Positions 32,401 to 43,519 of a DNA stretch of 43,519 nt are shown here, in pieces. The stretch spans positions 4,577-48,095 of the forward strand of contig RCAB01000462.1 of the NCBI GenBank assembly GCA_003640385.1, written 5' to 3'. The stretch's first letter is position 1, and every line of letters starts with the position of its first letter. Source of the stretch: Setaria digitata. Its lineage: Eukaryota > Nematoda > Chromadorea > Rhabditida > Setariidae. Under the pieces are notes generated by a model that was given only the letters and a program-made list of their open reading frames with translations, searched no databases and was not told the origin of the DNA. Position numbers and translations under genes: made by a program.

Positions 32401-34495
32401 GTTGGACGAAATAAAATCGAATTTATGCTGCAAGTTTGTTAAAATTTAAAAAAATAATTAAAAAAGAAAGAAAAATGCTTAATTGAAGGGAGAAAACAAA
32501 CAATTAGCAGCGTGTTTATCCGTCAAATTAGTAAGTTCCTCATCAAGTTGCTTCCGTAAAAAGATGCCGAACTTTTGGGAAGCAAAAGATGTTAGGGATA
32601 TTTTTAGTCTTGTCGAAGGAAAAAAGAAAAAAAAAAAAAAAAAAAAATGCTTTCCTAAAGTGCTGCTGTAAATTCGTTTAAATTTAAATGATTTAAAGAT
32701 TTTTTGTCTCAAGAGAAAAAGTCGATCTATTAAAAAGAAAAAAAAAACCTTGGATAAAATAAAATTAAAATAAGAGCAAAAATTCTGCAAATTTAATCCA
32801 TTAAATAATTGAAATTTCTAAAAACTTTTTCAAATTTCACTTTATTTTTAATTTTTCCTCGAATAAGAAGTTGAATATTGTCCAAAAATATTTATAAAGA
32901 TTAAAAGATGAAATTAAAAGGGCAAAATGAGCTAAAAAAAAAAAAAGAGCATTCATAATTTTTATTGTTGAAAAGCCAATTTATGATAATTAAATGGTAA
33001 AATTACGATTGATTTAATTAATTATGTATTGGCAATAAAACAAATTTACATTTTTTTTTTGATTATAATTTGATTCATTTATTCAACTTTTAAATGGAAA
33101 AATCACACAAATTAAGCGTAAAATAATTGTTGTACACGGTCGATTAACAGTAGCAAAATGTTCAAACTTTAGAAATTAAAATTAATTCCCAAAAAAAAAG
33201 GAAAAGAATTTCAAAAGAGACGAATTTAATGCGAAAAAAAGTGCAAAAATATTAGGAAAATTTTGCATAAACCAAATTAATCATTAATAGCACCTTTACC
33301 AAATTGGTTTTTTTTTTTAAACTTTAGAAAATTAAGACTTTTAAAATTTAAAAAAATTACACTCTAAAAATTGTAAAATTGAAATAAAAGAAATGGAAAT
33401 ATTACGCGATTTGGTAAATCATAAGTGAGAAATGTTTGCACAAACATATAAAATTCGAAATTTCGAAAATGAAAAGAGATGAGATTGAAAATGCAAATTA
33501 GAAAGTTGAAATGTGATTTGAAAAGGAAGAAGTTAAGAGGATGAATCAATCAATGCTTAGCTATCAATTCGCATTTGATTGCAAATGAACTTTTTTCATT
33601 TCTTTTTTTATCAATTTTCGAAATTTTTGCAACTTCAAAGAGAAGAATTTTAATTTGAAAAAAAAAAAAAAATTCTTTCCTTTTTCTTTTTTTTTTTTTT
33701 TTTTTTTCTATGCCTATAATGAAATTTTGATAAAATTTGATTTTATCATATTGAAGTAAAAGAAAAAAAAAAAAAAAAAAAAAAAAAGAAAGAAAAAGAA
33801 AACTTCTTAAGTGCTTTAGAACTTTTGCATTTGCTACATATTTGTTTCTTGGTTTTATAGCATAGTTAATGAATTGAAATAAAAATTTTGAATTGAATGA
33901 AATGTTTTTGATGCCTAAATTAGCATGTATCTCTTAGAAGATTAAAATTCGAGTCAGAAAGAAATTGAATTGTGCGAATTCTTGGAAATTATACTTGATT
34001 ACGGAGCAAGATGTTACAATAACAAAATTTCTATTTCAATTCATCAATTGGATTATTTGAGAGAAAAACCAAAAAAGATGACTATTTATATTTAAAAATA
34101 AAAAAGAAAAAAGAGAGAAAGAAAAACGAATTATGAACTTCCAGGAAATGATTTTAAAAGTATTTGATTAATTGATTCCATAATTTCCATTCACATATGC
34201 AACTCCAAAAATAATGCAATCACACTTGCAACACTAGCGAGCTACAGCTTCATATTGAGGATAGTGAAATTTTTTTAGGCTTTAAAATTACTTACTAGAA
34301 ATGACTGAAAAAATAAAGATAGTGGTATAATTTTAATAAATATCATTAGTAACATTTAAGCATTATTCATCAAATTCAAAAATTGTAATTTTTCAAGTTT
34401 TTTCTTTGCAAAAATTCGGGAAATATGCAACAAAAAAAAAAAAAAAACCTCCTTCGTTAAGCAAAAAAAAAAAAAAAAAAACAAAAAATGTTAAG

Positions 34496-34591
34496 ATGGA
34501 TGAAAGAATCGAGAAAAATTGGCCCTTTCTCGAGAATGTGCAAACCGTAAACAAACTACCACTTCTCACTAGTATCATCGCGGTTAAATAA
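34496..34591 (+). CDS. Small ORF with overlapping polyadenylation signal, unidentified
   Basis: An ATG at 34496 opens 31 codons, beginning MDERIEKNWPFLENVQTVN, with stop TAA at 34589-34591; AATAAA (34587-34592) overlaps the stop. The segment is about 40 percent GC, flanked by A-tracts of 17-18 on the left. It could be a small protein gene, a terminal exon or a retrocopy remnant. The reverse strand is also open through the same interval, so direction is uncertain. Confidence 0.25.
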   Translation: MDERIEKNWPFLENVQTVNKLPLLTSIIAVK

Positions 34592-35863
34592 AAGTTTTTA
34601 TTTCGCTTTGTCTTTTTCTTTATTTTTATTTTTTATTTTTTAAAGAGTCTATGAAACAAACTGATAAGTTATGAGGTGATAACGAAATTTTTGTTAAGCA
34701 CAATGATGAATTGAACTATTGAACATTTCTGTGAATGAGTGAAATATAAAAAAGGATGCCGTAAGTTTGAAGCAAATTCTAGACGGAAAAAGTGACGGGG
34801 AGTAACTTTCCGGAAAATAAAATATCAGAAAAATTAAATTTTTGCAGGATGCGCAACAAACAAAATTATCCATTCAATTGCAAATCCTTTTTCTTAAAAA
34901 AAAAAAACCTGTTTTTTAAAAAAAAGAAGCATAATAAAGAAAAAAGTATGGTTTTTTGGAAAACTCTTGAAGAAAACATCATGAAATTATAGAATAGCTT
35001 AGTATTTTTTTTTTTTTTCAGGACTTAATTCTTTTTTGTAATTTTTCCAGAATTTAATAAAAAATTTTCTTTTAAAATCTGCAGTAAAATGTTGCATGTT
35101 ACATTATAAAGATGTCAAATTGGAGTTAGTGAGCAATGAGGAAACTATTAATTGAATTTTCTGTAATTAAAAAATCAACCAATTAGAGTTCGTTAGCACA
35201 GTTTAGAAATGCTAGGAAAATAACTAATCAGATAATCGAAATGATTTGAAATGATACCAAAATTGTCATTTTTCTAATAGCTCTTAAAATATACTGTTTC
35301 ATCATTTTACGTGAACAGAACGATTAAATGTTTAAATTTCATCAGTTTTGAAAATTTTTCCTTTTTAAACGATAAAATTTATGAAATTAATTGCAATCAA
35401 AAAATATGATGCTTAGTTAAAAAAAAAAAAAATGGTATTTTAGATATAATTCAACTCTTATAATAAAAAATATTGATCAAATGAGAAAAGTTTGATAAAT
35501 GAAAAATTTCATCAAATTTTTTCTTCTTTCCCATAAATTGAGCAAATTTTTTTTATTTTTATTTCATCACTTAACACATTGCCAAATCATTTATTAGAAT
35601 TATAATACTTCATCAGTTGGACATTATACGGGTCAGAAAGTAAACATTAAGTAAAAAAAAAAATAATAATAATAATATTAATTATTATTATCATTCAATC
35701 GACGACATTTATAGTTGCTACACTCTTATAACTAAACTGGCAAACGCATTAATTACATGCTATATTAACTGTTCATAAACGAACTTTTCATGCACGTTTA
35801 TCAGTTACATGTTGCAAAATTTTGTCGAAAATTTAAAAAGACAAATTATTTCAAAGATTAAAC

Positions 35864-35921
35864 CTAACTTATCCATTTGATCTCGTCGAACTGAGATTTG
35901 AATTGCTTGCATATGCAAACG
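35864..35921 (-). CDS. Candidate upstream (first) exon of the C2-domain gene
   Basis: On the - strand an acceptor CTCATAG ends at 35922 and a donor GTTTAA follows 35864. The exon reads RLHMQAIQISVRRDQMDKL plus one base; an ATG at 35912 could be the start after a 9-nt leader. The leftover G fits the phase of the C2-gene exon beginning at 27425, giving MDKL-A-LMDSF. That would create a 300-residue protein and an 8.4 kb intron. Evidence is splice signals, phase and non-low-complexity coding; there is no homology. Confidence 0.35.
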
Positions 35922-35940
35922 CTATGAGTTATTTACAGAA

Positions 35941-36063
35941 ATGCAATTTATAACTTTTGTCACCAACAGAGAACAAGTGAATATTGAAAAAGGTGGTGGT
36001 GAGGCCGAGACTGATATAATGATATTGCGTGATATCTGCATCGATAGCAAGATATTCGATTAA
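35941..36063 (+). CDS. Small ORF, 40 codons, unidentified
   Basis: An ATG at 35941 opens MQFITFVTNREQVNIEKGGG and continues with acidic and Ile/Asp-rich residues to TAA at 36061-36063. Composition is much more GC-rich than the surrounding DNA. It lies head-to-head with the candidate C2-gene exon on the other strand, 20 bases away. A donor-like GTGGTG after the Lys codon could make it the first exon of a + strand gene. No homologue was recognised. Confidence 0.25.
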   Translation: MQFITFVTNREQVNIEKGGGEAETDIMILRDICIDSKIFD

Positions 36064-36174
36064 TTTAAATTAATTTCACATAATAATTACATCAGTCATA
36101 CATCCTATTACATAAGCGATCGAAGTAGTACTCTTGCAAATAATTATTATTAACTAAATAATAGCGGCAATAAC

Positions 36175-36183
36175 AATAATAAT

Positions 36184-36242
<59 letters not shown>

Positions 36243-36254
36243 GTAATAATAATT
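36175..36254. repeat. (AAT)n microsatellite
   Basis: About 80 bases of AAT units with one AATT and one AGT interruption. Confidence 0.9.
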
Positions 36255-36620
36255 CTATATTTCAAACTTAAATGACAAAACATTGCGAATATCATTAATT
36301 ACTTAGTGTTGAATTTAAGTATTTATTTTAAGTATTTAGGGCAAATTAAAATTTCAACAGTTTATTGTTTCTAATTCTAATGAATAAATGAAAATGACCG
36401 TATAGTTTCCCAAAATTTTCTATTAGGTTTGAAATCGATGGAAGGCACTAAAAATGATAATTCTTAATGGATCATTTAGAGAAAGAAATGTTAAGAGTGA
36501 TATTAGTACTAATGATAATAGCATTTAATACTTATAATATCATATTTATTATTTATATGCATTTACATTTATATTTAGTATTTATGTAGTATTTCAGAGA
36601 TATGATCAAATATGATGATG

Positions 36621-36671
36621 ACTTTGATCATATCATATCAAATATGATATCAAATATGATATGATCAAAGT
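36621..36671. repeat. Palindrome with 18-bp perfect arms
   Basis: Arms 36621-36638 and 36654-36671 are exact reverse complements (ACTTTGATCATATCATAT and its complement) around a 15-base loop that is itself rich in ATATGATATC. It lies in the AT-rich region upstream of the candidate C2-gene exon. It could be a paired transcription-factor site array or a cruciform-forming element. Confidence 0.85.
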
Positions 36672-37255
36672 TAGAAATGTATTACATTTCGATCTGTTTA
36701 AAATCATATGATACTTCCGATATTAATTAATGCATTGGAATGTGCAAAAGTAATGATGATATTTCATTGCATCAAATTTAGCACTAAAAATGAATGAATG
36801 ATGACAGAAAATAGGTGAAAGAAATAAATAAAACTAATAAATGAATGAATGCCAATTAATGCATTGATAAACGGACTAATAATTATGATAGCGGATTGTA
36901 AATCACAGGTGATCAAAATTCTTAAGATAAAGGAATCAATTATTAATGAGGAAGCTTTTAAGTTAACAATTATCATAATCTGGTTTGGCGTTCAGTAAAA
37001 AAAAAAAAATTTTCATGAAATAGTTTAATAATTGAATTACACGAAGAATAATTCACATTTATCCGTGGATTTCGAGTTTTATTTAAATGCACTAATTTAG
37101 ATTCCTAGAGTGAATGGAAAGTTACTAGATACTTTAAGAACAATAAATTCATTTAAGTGCCTCATTCTTGTTGAGCACAAAAAGTTTCTTATAAAGTGTG
37201 GCAAATACTTCTATTAATTGTAAGTTAGTTAATCAATTTTTCAATTTAATTTTAA

Positions 37256-37275
37256 ATATATATATATATATATAT
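37256..37275. repeat. (AT)n dinucleotide repeat
   Basis: Ten perfect units of TA/AT, isolated in AT-rich sequence. Confidence 0.9.
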
Positions 37276-38560
37276 GAACAGAAGTTTTTGTCAAACAGTT
37301 CGAATAACCTGCAACAAACTGATCTTGTAATGCGAAATTTTCTCATTTTAAATTTATTCATCAATTTGTACTATTAATAAAATTTTGTTTCGTTTTTCTA
37401 ATTTTTTGTAAACTATATATTTGTTATTAATCAGTCAAACATTTCCAAAATCAATCCGTGATAGTTATCAATACTTTTATTGCTCATATTACTGAGATAT
37501 TAGTGCATTTGCATGAGATGTTGGATATTAGTAATTTTGCCTTTTTTTTTTTTTTTTTTTTAAATTACTACACCTGCGAAGTGTAATTTTGAACTAAGTT
37601 CTTGCACTGTTTCAGAAATCAAGAATAATTAAAAGCCAAATTTGAAATTGAATTCATGATTAAACTAACTTCTGCCTGAGTTTCATGTAAATTTTTTTTG
37701 ACGAATTTTTTTTTAAAAATAAAAAATTCTAAGCATAAATGAAATTTACTTTATCGTTCGGAGAATCGATGTTGGTACGACAATTAAATTGCTGCAAATT
37801 AATTTATTTTATTAGGCTATAAAATTAAAGTATTTCAACCATCGAAATGATCATAGTTCTTGTCTCATGCTATGTCACTATTATCGTATTAAATTGGTTA
37901 GAAACTTTTCATATCTTACAAAAGAAGAAAATTCATTTAATTCAACGGCTTCAAGTTCTAATTTTTCAATTACTTTTAGCTTCAGGCGTTTCTAAAAAAT
38001 GAATTCTACTGAATGTCTTTGAATTCAATTCAATAATTATTTCGGATTATTTCTTTATTCAAGTATTTGCCAGTTAAAGGTTTAATTGATCAAGTGAACC
38101 CGATTTCTCCTAGGATTCAGGAGGCTGCATGAACTGATAATGAAAGGTACTGAGGTTTATATAAAAAATTTAATTGGAAAAATCATTTATTGATTCAGTA
38201 ACGTAATTCTAATAAAATTATCAGGCCTGATTTGGCCACAAACTTGTTTTTTTTTTTCTGGAAACTTCTAAATTACTTGGATTTAAATTGATCAAATTTC
38301 AAATTCATTCTAATTTTTCGATCCAATAATTTGCAAATTTCAACGGTTATGCAGTCTATTTTAAAATTTTCTACAGTTCCAGTAGTTTCCTCTTTTAAAT
38401 TCAAAAATAAAATGCAAGCAATGTGCAACGTTTATTTTATAATTCAATTACTAAATTATTCAAAAATTTTAATTAGATAAACTTTTCTCTTAAAGTTATT
38501 TTTCTTTTTTTTTTTCATTTTCATTTACTTATAAAATATCAAAGCCATTGTTTTCGTTTG

Positions 38561-38595
<35 letters not shown>

Positions 38596-39605
38596 ACACT
38601 AAAATATGCACTAAACAATGACAGAAAATTAATTAATTGGTGACTAATTCACTAAATGTTAAGCAGCAAAAATTTTTATTTATTATATGCAAAAAAAAAA
38701 AAGTGATTATTACTTGTTAATTATCTAATAATTTCATTGAAGCATAAGCAAGATAGTGTCGATTTTTACATTCATTTTTTTTTCTTCTTTTAAATAAATT
38801 TCTTACTTCACCTTAGACACTTTGGTGAAAAATTCTGGAATTTGTCCATAACAAGATTTTCATATGCACATTTCATTGATATTACCGAGATCTCTCGAAG
38901 AGAATTCCCAAAATATTATTGCTGAACAAATAAATTTCATTCAAATTCTTCGATCTGCAAATTTTTCTTTTTTTTTTTTTGCACATTTAAGTTTTATGTA
39001 GCATTTCTTTTTTTTTTTTTTCACTTTTGCTCTTTTACTCTATTAAAAAAAAANTTCAGACAATTTCTTTTTTTTTTTTTTTCATCCTTTCCCTTTTGCC
39101 CAATTCAAAACAATTTAAATTGTGGAATTTTCGAGCAAATCAAAAGTGCTACTGGTATTTAACACAATTTCTGATTGACTTTAAAGATGAAATATAATCC
39201 ATCCATCCATCTTATGTCTGCCAAATAGCCTTTTGGGATTTTTTGTCACTATTGTTTTTTCATCAAATTAAAATTCCATAATAGGCCATGTTAATTGTAT
39301 TTTATTTCTCCTTTTCTTCTCTGCAATTTTTCCTTCTTCTCCTCTCTCTCTCTTTTCTTAGTCTAATTAATAATATCACCTTTTGATAACTGAATGAGGG
39401 GGGGGGGAGGGAGGGAAAAAAAAAACAAAAGGAAACGAAATTTTCAAAAGGTCAGAGGTAGGAATTTTTACCTCTGAATGAAAATTAATAAATGTGTGCA
39501 TATATTTTTATTAAAATTTGATTAGAATCTTTTCTTTAAATTTTTTTTTTTTTTTTTAATAATAATTTGATCCATATTTTCCACAATTCTTATATTTCAC
39601 TTTCA

Positions 39606-39641
<36 letters not shown>

Positions 39642-41494
39642 TGATTAAATTTTCAGTGTGAAAATNTGAAAAAATCAGTCTGGTATAAAAATGCTCACAA
39701 AAATGTCCAGGAAAAATTTTTGAAGCGTTTTTTTCCCTTGGGTAGTTAAGTTTTTTTAGGACATCTTTCTTTCTTTTTTTTTTTTTTTTTTTCTTTTTAA
39801 CTGATTAAAATCTTTGTATTTATTTATGAATTGTTTGTCAAGAATTTTTCATCTTTTAAATTTGTTTTTTTTTTTCTTTCAATTTAAAATTTATACCATT
39901 GCCCATTTTGTTCGCTTGCTTTTTTTTTTTCCCAGGCCATTTTAGTGAAGTATTAAAATTATAAGTCTGCAAAATGACAAATAGAAGGATATGTGTATAT
40001 TCATTTTGCAAGTAATGAATCAAAGCAAGCAGTAGCTTTTTCTTTTTCATTATTATTATTATTATTCCTTTCTTTTTTTTTTTTTTTTAATTTTAGTCAA
40101 AAATTTTTGTTGCCCTGAGTATAATTAAAATTTGAGATTGAAAATAATAAAAACTGACCAAATCGGAAATAATAATATTGTTTTTTTTTTTTTTATTCCT
40201 TAGATTATTACTTTTCCTTGATAGCTTTATTTAGCTAAACGAAAAAAAAAAAAAAAAAGAAAAAAAGGTAAAAAAACAAATGACATATGAAGTGGTTAGC
40301 ATTGAATTGATTGTAAAATGCAAGCAAAAATTTATTGAAAAACCCCAAAATATAATTTTTTTTTCTCTTGTTTTTTTTCCTTTTTTTTTTAATTCAATTA
40401 ATAATAAATAAAAATTAATCGGCAACAAAATGTTTATATAAATTACTAAAATAAACTGACAATTAAAAAATGAATGAATAATTTGATTAATTAATTTACT
40501 ACTCCACTGAAATTATTTTAATTTGAATAAATTCAGAAAAAAAGAAATTTTTTTTTTTTTTCATATATTTAGCATAAAAATAAATAATTTCAAAAATTCA
40601 TACAGCAACGAACGGAGTATATATGTTGTCACACCTGTGTTTACTTCATATATACCTGTCCAGACGATTCACTTCATTTGGAAAAAAAAAAAGCAAAAAA
40701 ACAAATAAATAATGCTTGATTTGGCGCATTATGCATTTTTCGTTCACTTTTTCTTTTTTTTTTTTTTTTACTTCATTTGATATTCTTCCTTTTATTTTTC
40801 CTTTACCTGCTACTGATTAATTGCAATTAATACTTTAACACATAAAATTTCATTTCATTACAATATAAATGTTTAGAAATTTGCTCATTTGCATGTTGTA
40901 GAATTGATATATAAATATAATAATTTCAGGTTTTTTTTTTCTTTTAAATTTATTAACGCTTTCTGCTACTGATCTGAACATATTTAAAAAGCTTAACATT
41001 TTCATTTACTTTAATTAAAGCAACATTTAAATTACCGTAATTTATATTAAACCTTAATTACTCCCACTTTAACTTGTTAAATTTAATTTTCCATCTCTCA
41101 AACTTTTTAACATGCAATTTCCTTGATGTAAACTAAGATATATTGCATTTCAAATCAGTTTCGATTGCATCAAAATTGTTGAATTTACCTTAATTGCTGT
41201 AAAAAAAAAAAAAAAAAAAAACACTTCTCCTCATTAGCGTAGCTTTTCAATTTGATGCTTTCAAAGAAATTTAAATTTAGAAGGAAAAAAAAAGAAATTA
41301 AATTTTTTTTTTTTCATAACATACGTTAAATTAGTATTATATTAATCTTTTTTCTGGGATTTCTACGAAGAATTACTTGAAAGGGCATAAAATGTGTACT
41401 ACACCTGTAAAATGCAAAATTAGTTGATGGAAATTGGCCTAATTACTTGAAGCATTTTCTTCCGCTTTTATTTCATTCTCTCTCTCTTTTTCTA

Positions 41495-41529
<35 letters not shown>

Positions 41530-41933
41530 AAGATCAGTTTTGACTGTTTATTTATTTGAATTTTTCCTCAAACTAAAATCAATGAAATTAAATTCATTTC
41601 GAAATTTATCCACTTTTATTAATTCATATTACTTACTTACTTTAGCAGCTCAGCAATCAATCAATCGTTCTTTAAATTTAAATTCCAAAATAGTTTATAT
41701 TCGGAAAAATTTATTAAAAAAAAAAAAGTTATTTGAGGCTTACAAATAAGTCTTTCAATTTTTTGATGAAATTTAAAGCATAATTCGTCGTATTAAATTT
41801 CTATTTTCTCATTTTAGCAAAATTTATTTGCATATGCTATCGAGTTTTATAATTTGATACTTTGGTGGAAAGTTCTCACTTTTAATTCTTTTAATTACTG
41901 CATAAAATTCTATTATTTAAAATCTCTAATTAG

Positions 41934-41994
41934 GAATAGCATATTCTGGAACATTGTTACCATCATATATGAACATGTGCTGGGAAGTGTTCAA
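41934..41994 (+). CDS. Candidate exon in AT-rich region, unassigned
   Basis: An acceptor CTAATTAG ends at 41933 and a donor GTCAGT follows 41994. The 61-nt segment is GC-richer than its flanks and is open in two frames, one reading NSIFWNIVTIIYEHVLGSVQ. The opposite strand is also open (MFIYDGNNVPEYAIPN), so neither strand nor frame can be fixed. Confidence 0.15.
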
Positions 41995-43519
41995 GTCAGT
42001 AATAAATAATTATTCGGTGCAAAAATTGTATATCAAATTTTTTTATTTCTCAGCGACAACTTCTTTTAGCCTAAAATTACTTGTTATCATATCATATCGC
42101 TACTGAAAAAAAAAACCCATGATAACGAAGACTTATCACTATTTTCAAGCAGCATTTAAATCATAACAATTGAAAAATGAAATGAAACTTAGCAACAATA
42201 GACACTGATTACAGCCAAATGCAAATATCGGTTTTAAATAAATATTTTAATCCTTCTTCTTACAAAATAATTCCAAACTTTCATTTTGTTTCGAATAACT
42301 GCTAATTTATGCAAATTTTAGGAGAGCAGTGTACATTTTTGAAATCTTATCTATTCGAATTTAATATTAAAATCATTTTTATGTTTGGATGATTGAGCAT
42401 TGCTAAAATCACAAGCAATCGTCTATAAATTACTACTTTCGAAATCATTTGCGATGCAAAAAATTGACAACAGAAAAGAAAAGAACTTAATTTTAAGCAT
42501 TTACAATATTCATTTCAATGTTTTGAAAGAATGATAAATTACAATGCAACATTACAAATTACTTCTTAAGCTGATTGTTTGCTTCATTTTTTTTTTTTTT
42601 TTCTTTATTTCTCCAATTTAGTTCGCTTTTTCCTTTCCTTTTTCCTTATATATATATTATAAATTTAAGTGAATTTCAGTTTTTATTATCCTTTTCATTT
42701 CCACCTCTTCTTCATGATCAATATCTTTTTGGCCCAATTTACAACATTAAACTTTAGTTTTTATTCCAATTTCATCCCTATACACTGAAATGCATCCGTC
42801 CTTCTTGTGCTTCATTTTCCATTTCTAATTTTCTGTTATTTTTTTTTTTTTTTTTTTAATTTACGCAATTTCTTTTTGTTTCACTTCTTCAAATGATTCA
42901 ATAATATTATTGCTAAATTAGCTCTCATTAAGCTTTTTCAATTAATGAAATTGCATAAGTATTGGTTTTTATCTTTCCTTTTTTTTTTTCCACTCAGTTC
43001 GAGAAAAATTACTAAAATAAAAAGTTTTTTTTTTTTTTTTCTCAAATATTTTCAAAAACTTCGAACATATATGTTTAATCTAGTGAATTGTGGAGCAGTC
43101 GTTTTTTTTTTTCCCACCTGAATTGATTAGTAGGTATAATTTAATTTCATAGATTAAAAAATTTTTTAAAAGAGAAAAAATTCCCAAATAAGGCAAATTA
43201 GTTCGTTGCTGCATCTACGAAAGTACGATAATTGTATCATGCATCTTTGGAAAAAATTTTTTGAACTAAATTTTAAATCAAATTATCCTATTTGTTGTTG
43301 TTTCATTTTGCTTTAATAATCTAACATCTATCTTCTTATTTCTAGATACTACCATCTTTTTTTACAATCTCTTTTGACAATAATATATCAAGCAAATTTG
43401 GTTATCCATTTACAGCAGTTTACGTAGAACTGGAAATGCATAACTGAAATTGTAATTTGTAATATGAGGTGAGCAATTTGAGATGTTTCGTTTTATTTTA
43501 TTTTATTCTTTTTTTTTTT

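Larger units (their letters stand above)
27426..35863. other. 8.4 kb gene-poor AT-rich stretch, possibly one intron
   Basis: Nearly all of this is AT-rich with many A- and T-tracts of 10-25. If the candidate exon at 35864-35921 belongs to the C2-domain gene, the whole stretch would be its first intron. A-tracts appear to outnumber T-tracts on the + strand, as in other introns of - strand genes here. Separately listed exceptions are the microsatellite at 28549 and the exon-like islands at 30870, 32224 and 34496. No transposon protein, tRNA or rRNA was recognised. Confidence 0.5.
36255..43519. other. 7 kb with no recognised gene, T-tract rich
   Basis: Apart from the palindrome and AT repeat listed, this interval holds only AT-rich sequence. 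T-tracts of 10-31 on the + strand clearly outnumber A-tracts from about 37500 to the window end. A G10 run sits at 39398-39407, and single Ns occur at 39053 and 39665. One exon-like segment is listed at 41934. No tRNA, rRNA, transposon or known protein was recognised. The strand bias suggests intron of a + strand gene, which is inference. Confidence 0.5.

Noticed and set aside
32500..32560. CLFSPFN ending resembling a serpin-like FSP motif on the - strand
   Set aside because: A stop follows at once, no donor is available and no other serpin landmark is present.
36092..36295. 67-codon - frame of Ile repeats
   Set aside because: Translation of the AAT microsatellite.
1..43519. Search for tRNA, rRNA, spliced-leader RNA, CRISPR, telomere repeats and transposon proteins
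   Set aside because: None was recognised by eye on either strand; divergent or very short RNA genes could have been missed without a covariance search.

Overview
The window reads as AT-rich eukaryotic DNA with long A and T homopolymers, many short exons and GT-AG introns whose acceptors end in TTTCAG, TTTTAG or TTGCAG. Several start exons sit just after such an acceptor, as expected for spliced-leader trans-splicing. Together with the animal proteins encoded, this suggests a nematode, possibly a parasitic spirurid or filarial-like species. That is inference, because no species-diagnostic sequence was recognised.

Left half. An ASCC1 orthologue (KH domain plus 2H phosphoesterase-like domain) runs on the + strand from the left edge to 3534, in nine phase-consistent exons; its 5' end lies outside the window. 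It converges on a USP19-type deubiquitinase on the - strand (16119 down to 4516). That gene has 22 exons and encodes 1048 residues: one CS domain, a low-complexity linker, and a USP catalytic domain interrupted by a MYND zinc finger. A 4.4 kb homopolymer-filled intron splits its N-terminus.

Centre. USP19 and a DNA ligase III gene (+, 18000 to 24004, 18 exons, 906 residues) are divergent and share a 1.9 kb intergenic region. This region holds an exact 30-bp direct repeat, an AT-rich inverted repeat and a cluster of TGACG motifs. The ligase has two in-frame starts: a long form with a basic, mitochondrial-type leader, and a short form starting just before the zinc finger. No BRCT domain is visible at its C-terminus.

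Right half. A C2-domain (synaptotagmin-like) gene ends at 25155 on the - strand and converges on LIG3. Its visible exons reach 27425, and a phase-compatible candidate first exon lies at 35864-35921. The remaining ~16 kb is very AT-rich with microsatellites, homopolymers and a strong palindrome. A few GC-richer islands there have exon-like properties but could not be assigned to a known gene.

Functionally, ASCC1 (alkylation-damage response and transcription cofactor) and LIG3 (nuclear and mitochondrial strand-break sealing) are genome-maintenance genes, and USP19 acts in protein quality control. Nothing suggests an operon. Single N characters at 6067 and 15534 are flanked by duplicated sequence. 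These look like assembly joins, and the second duplicate has allele-like differences.
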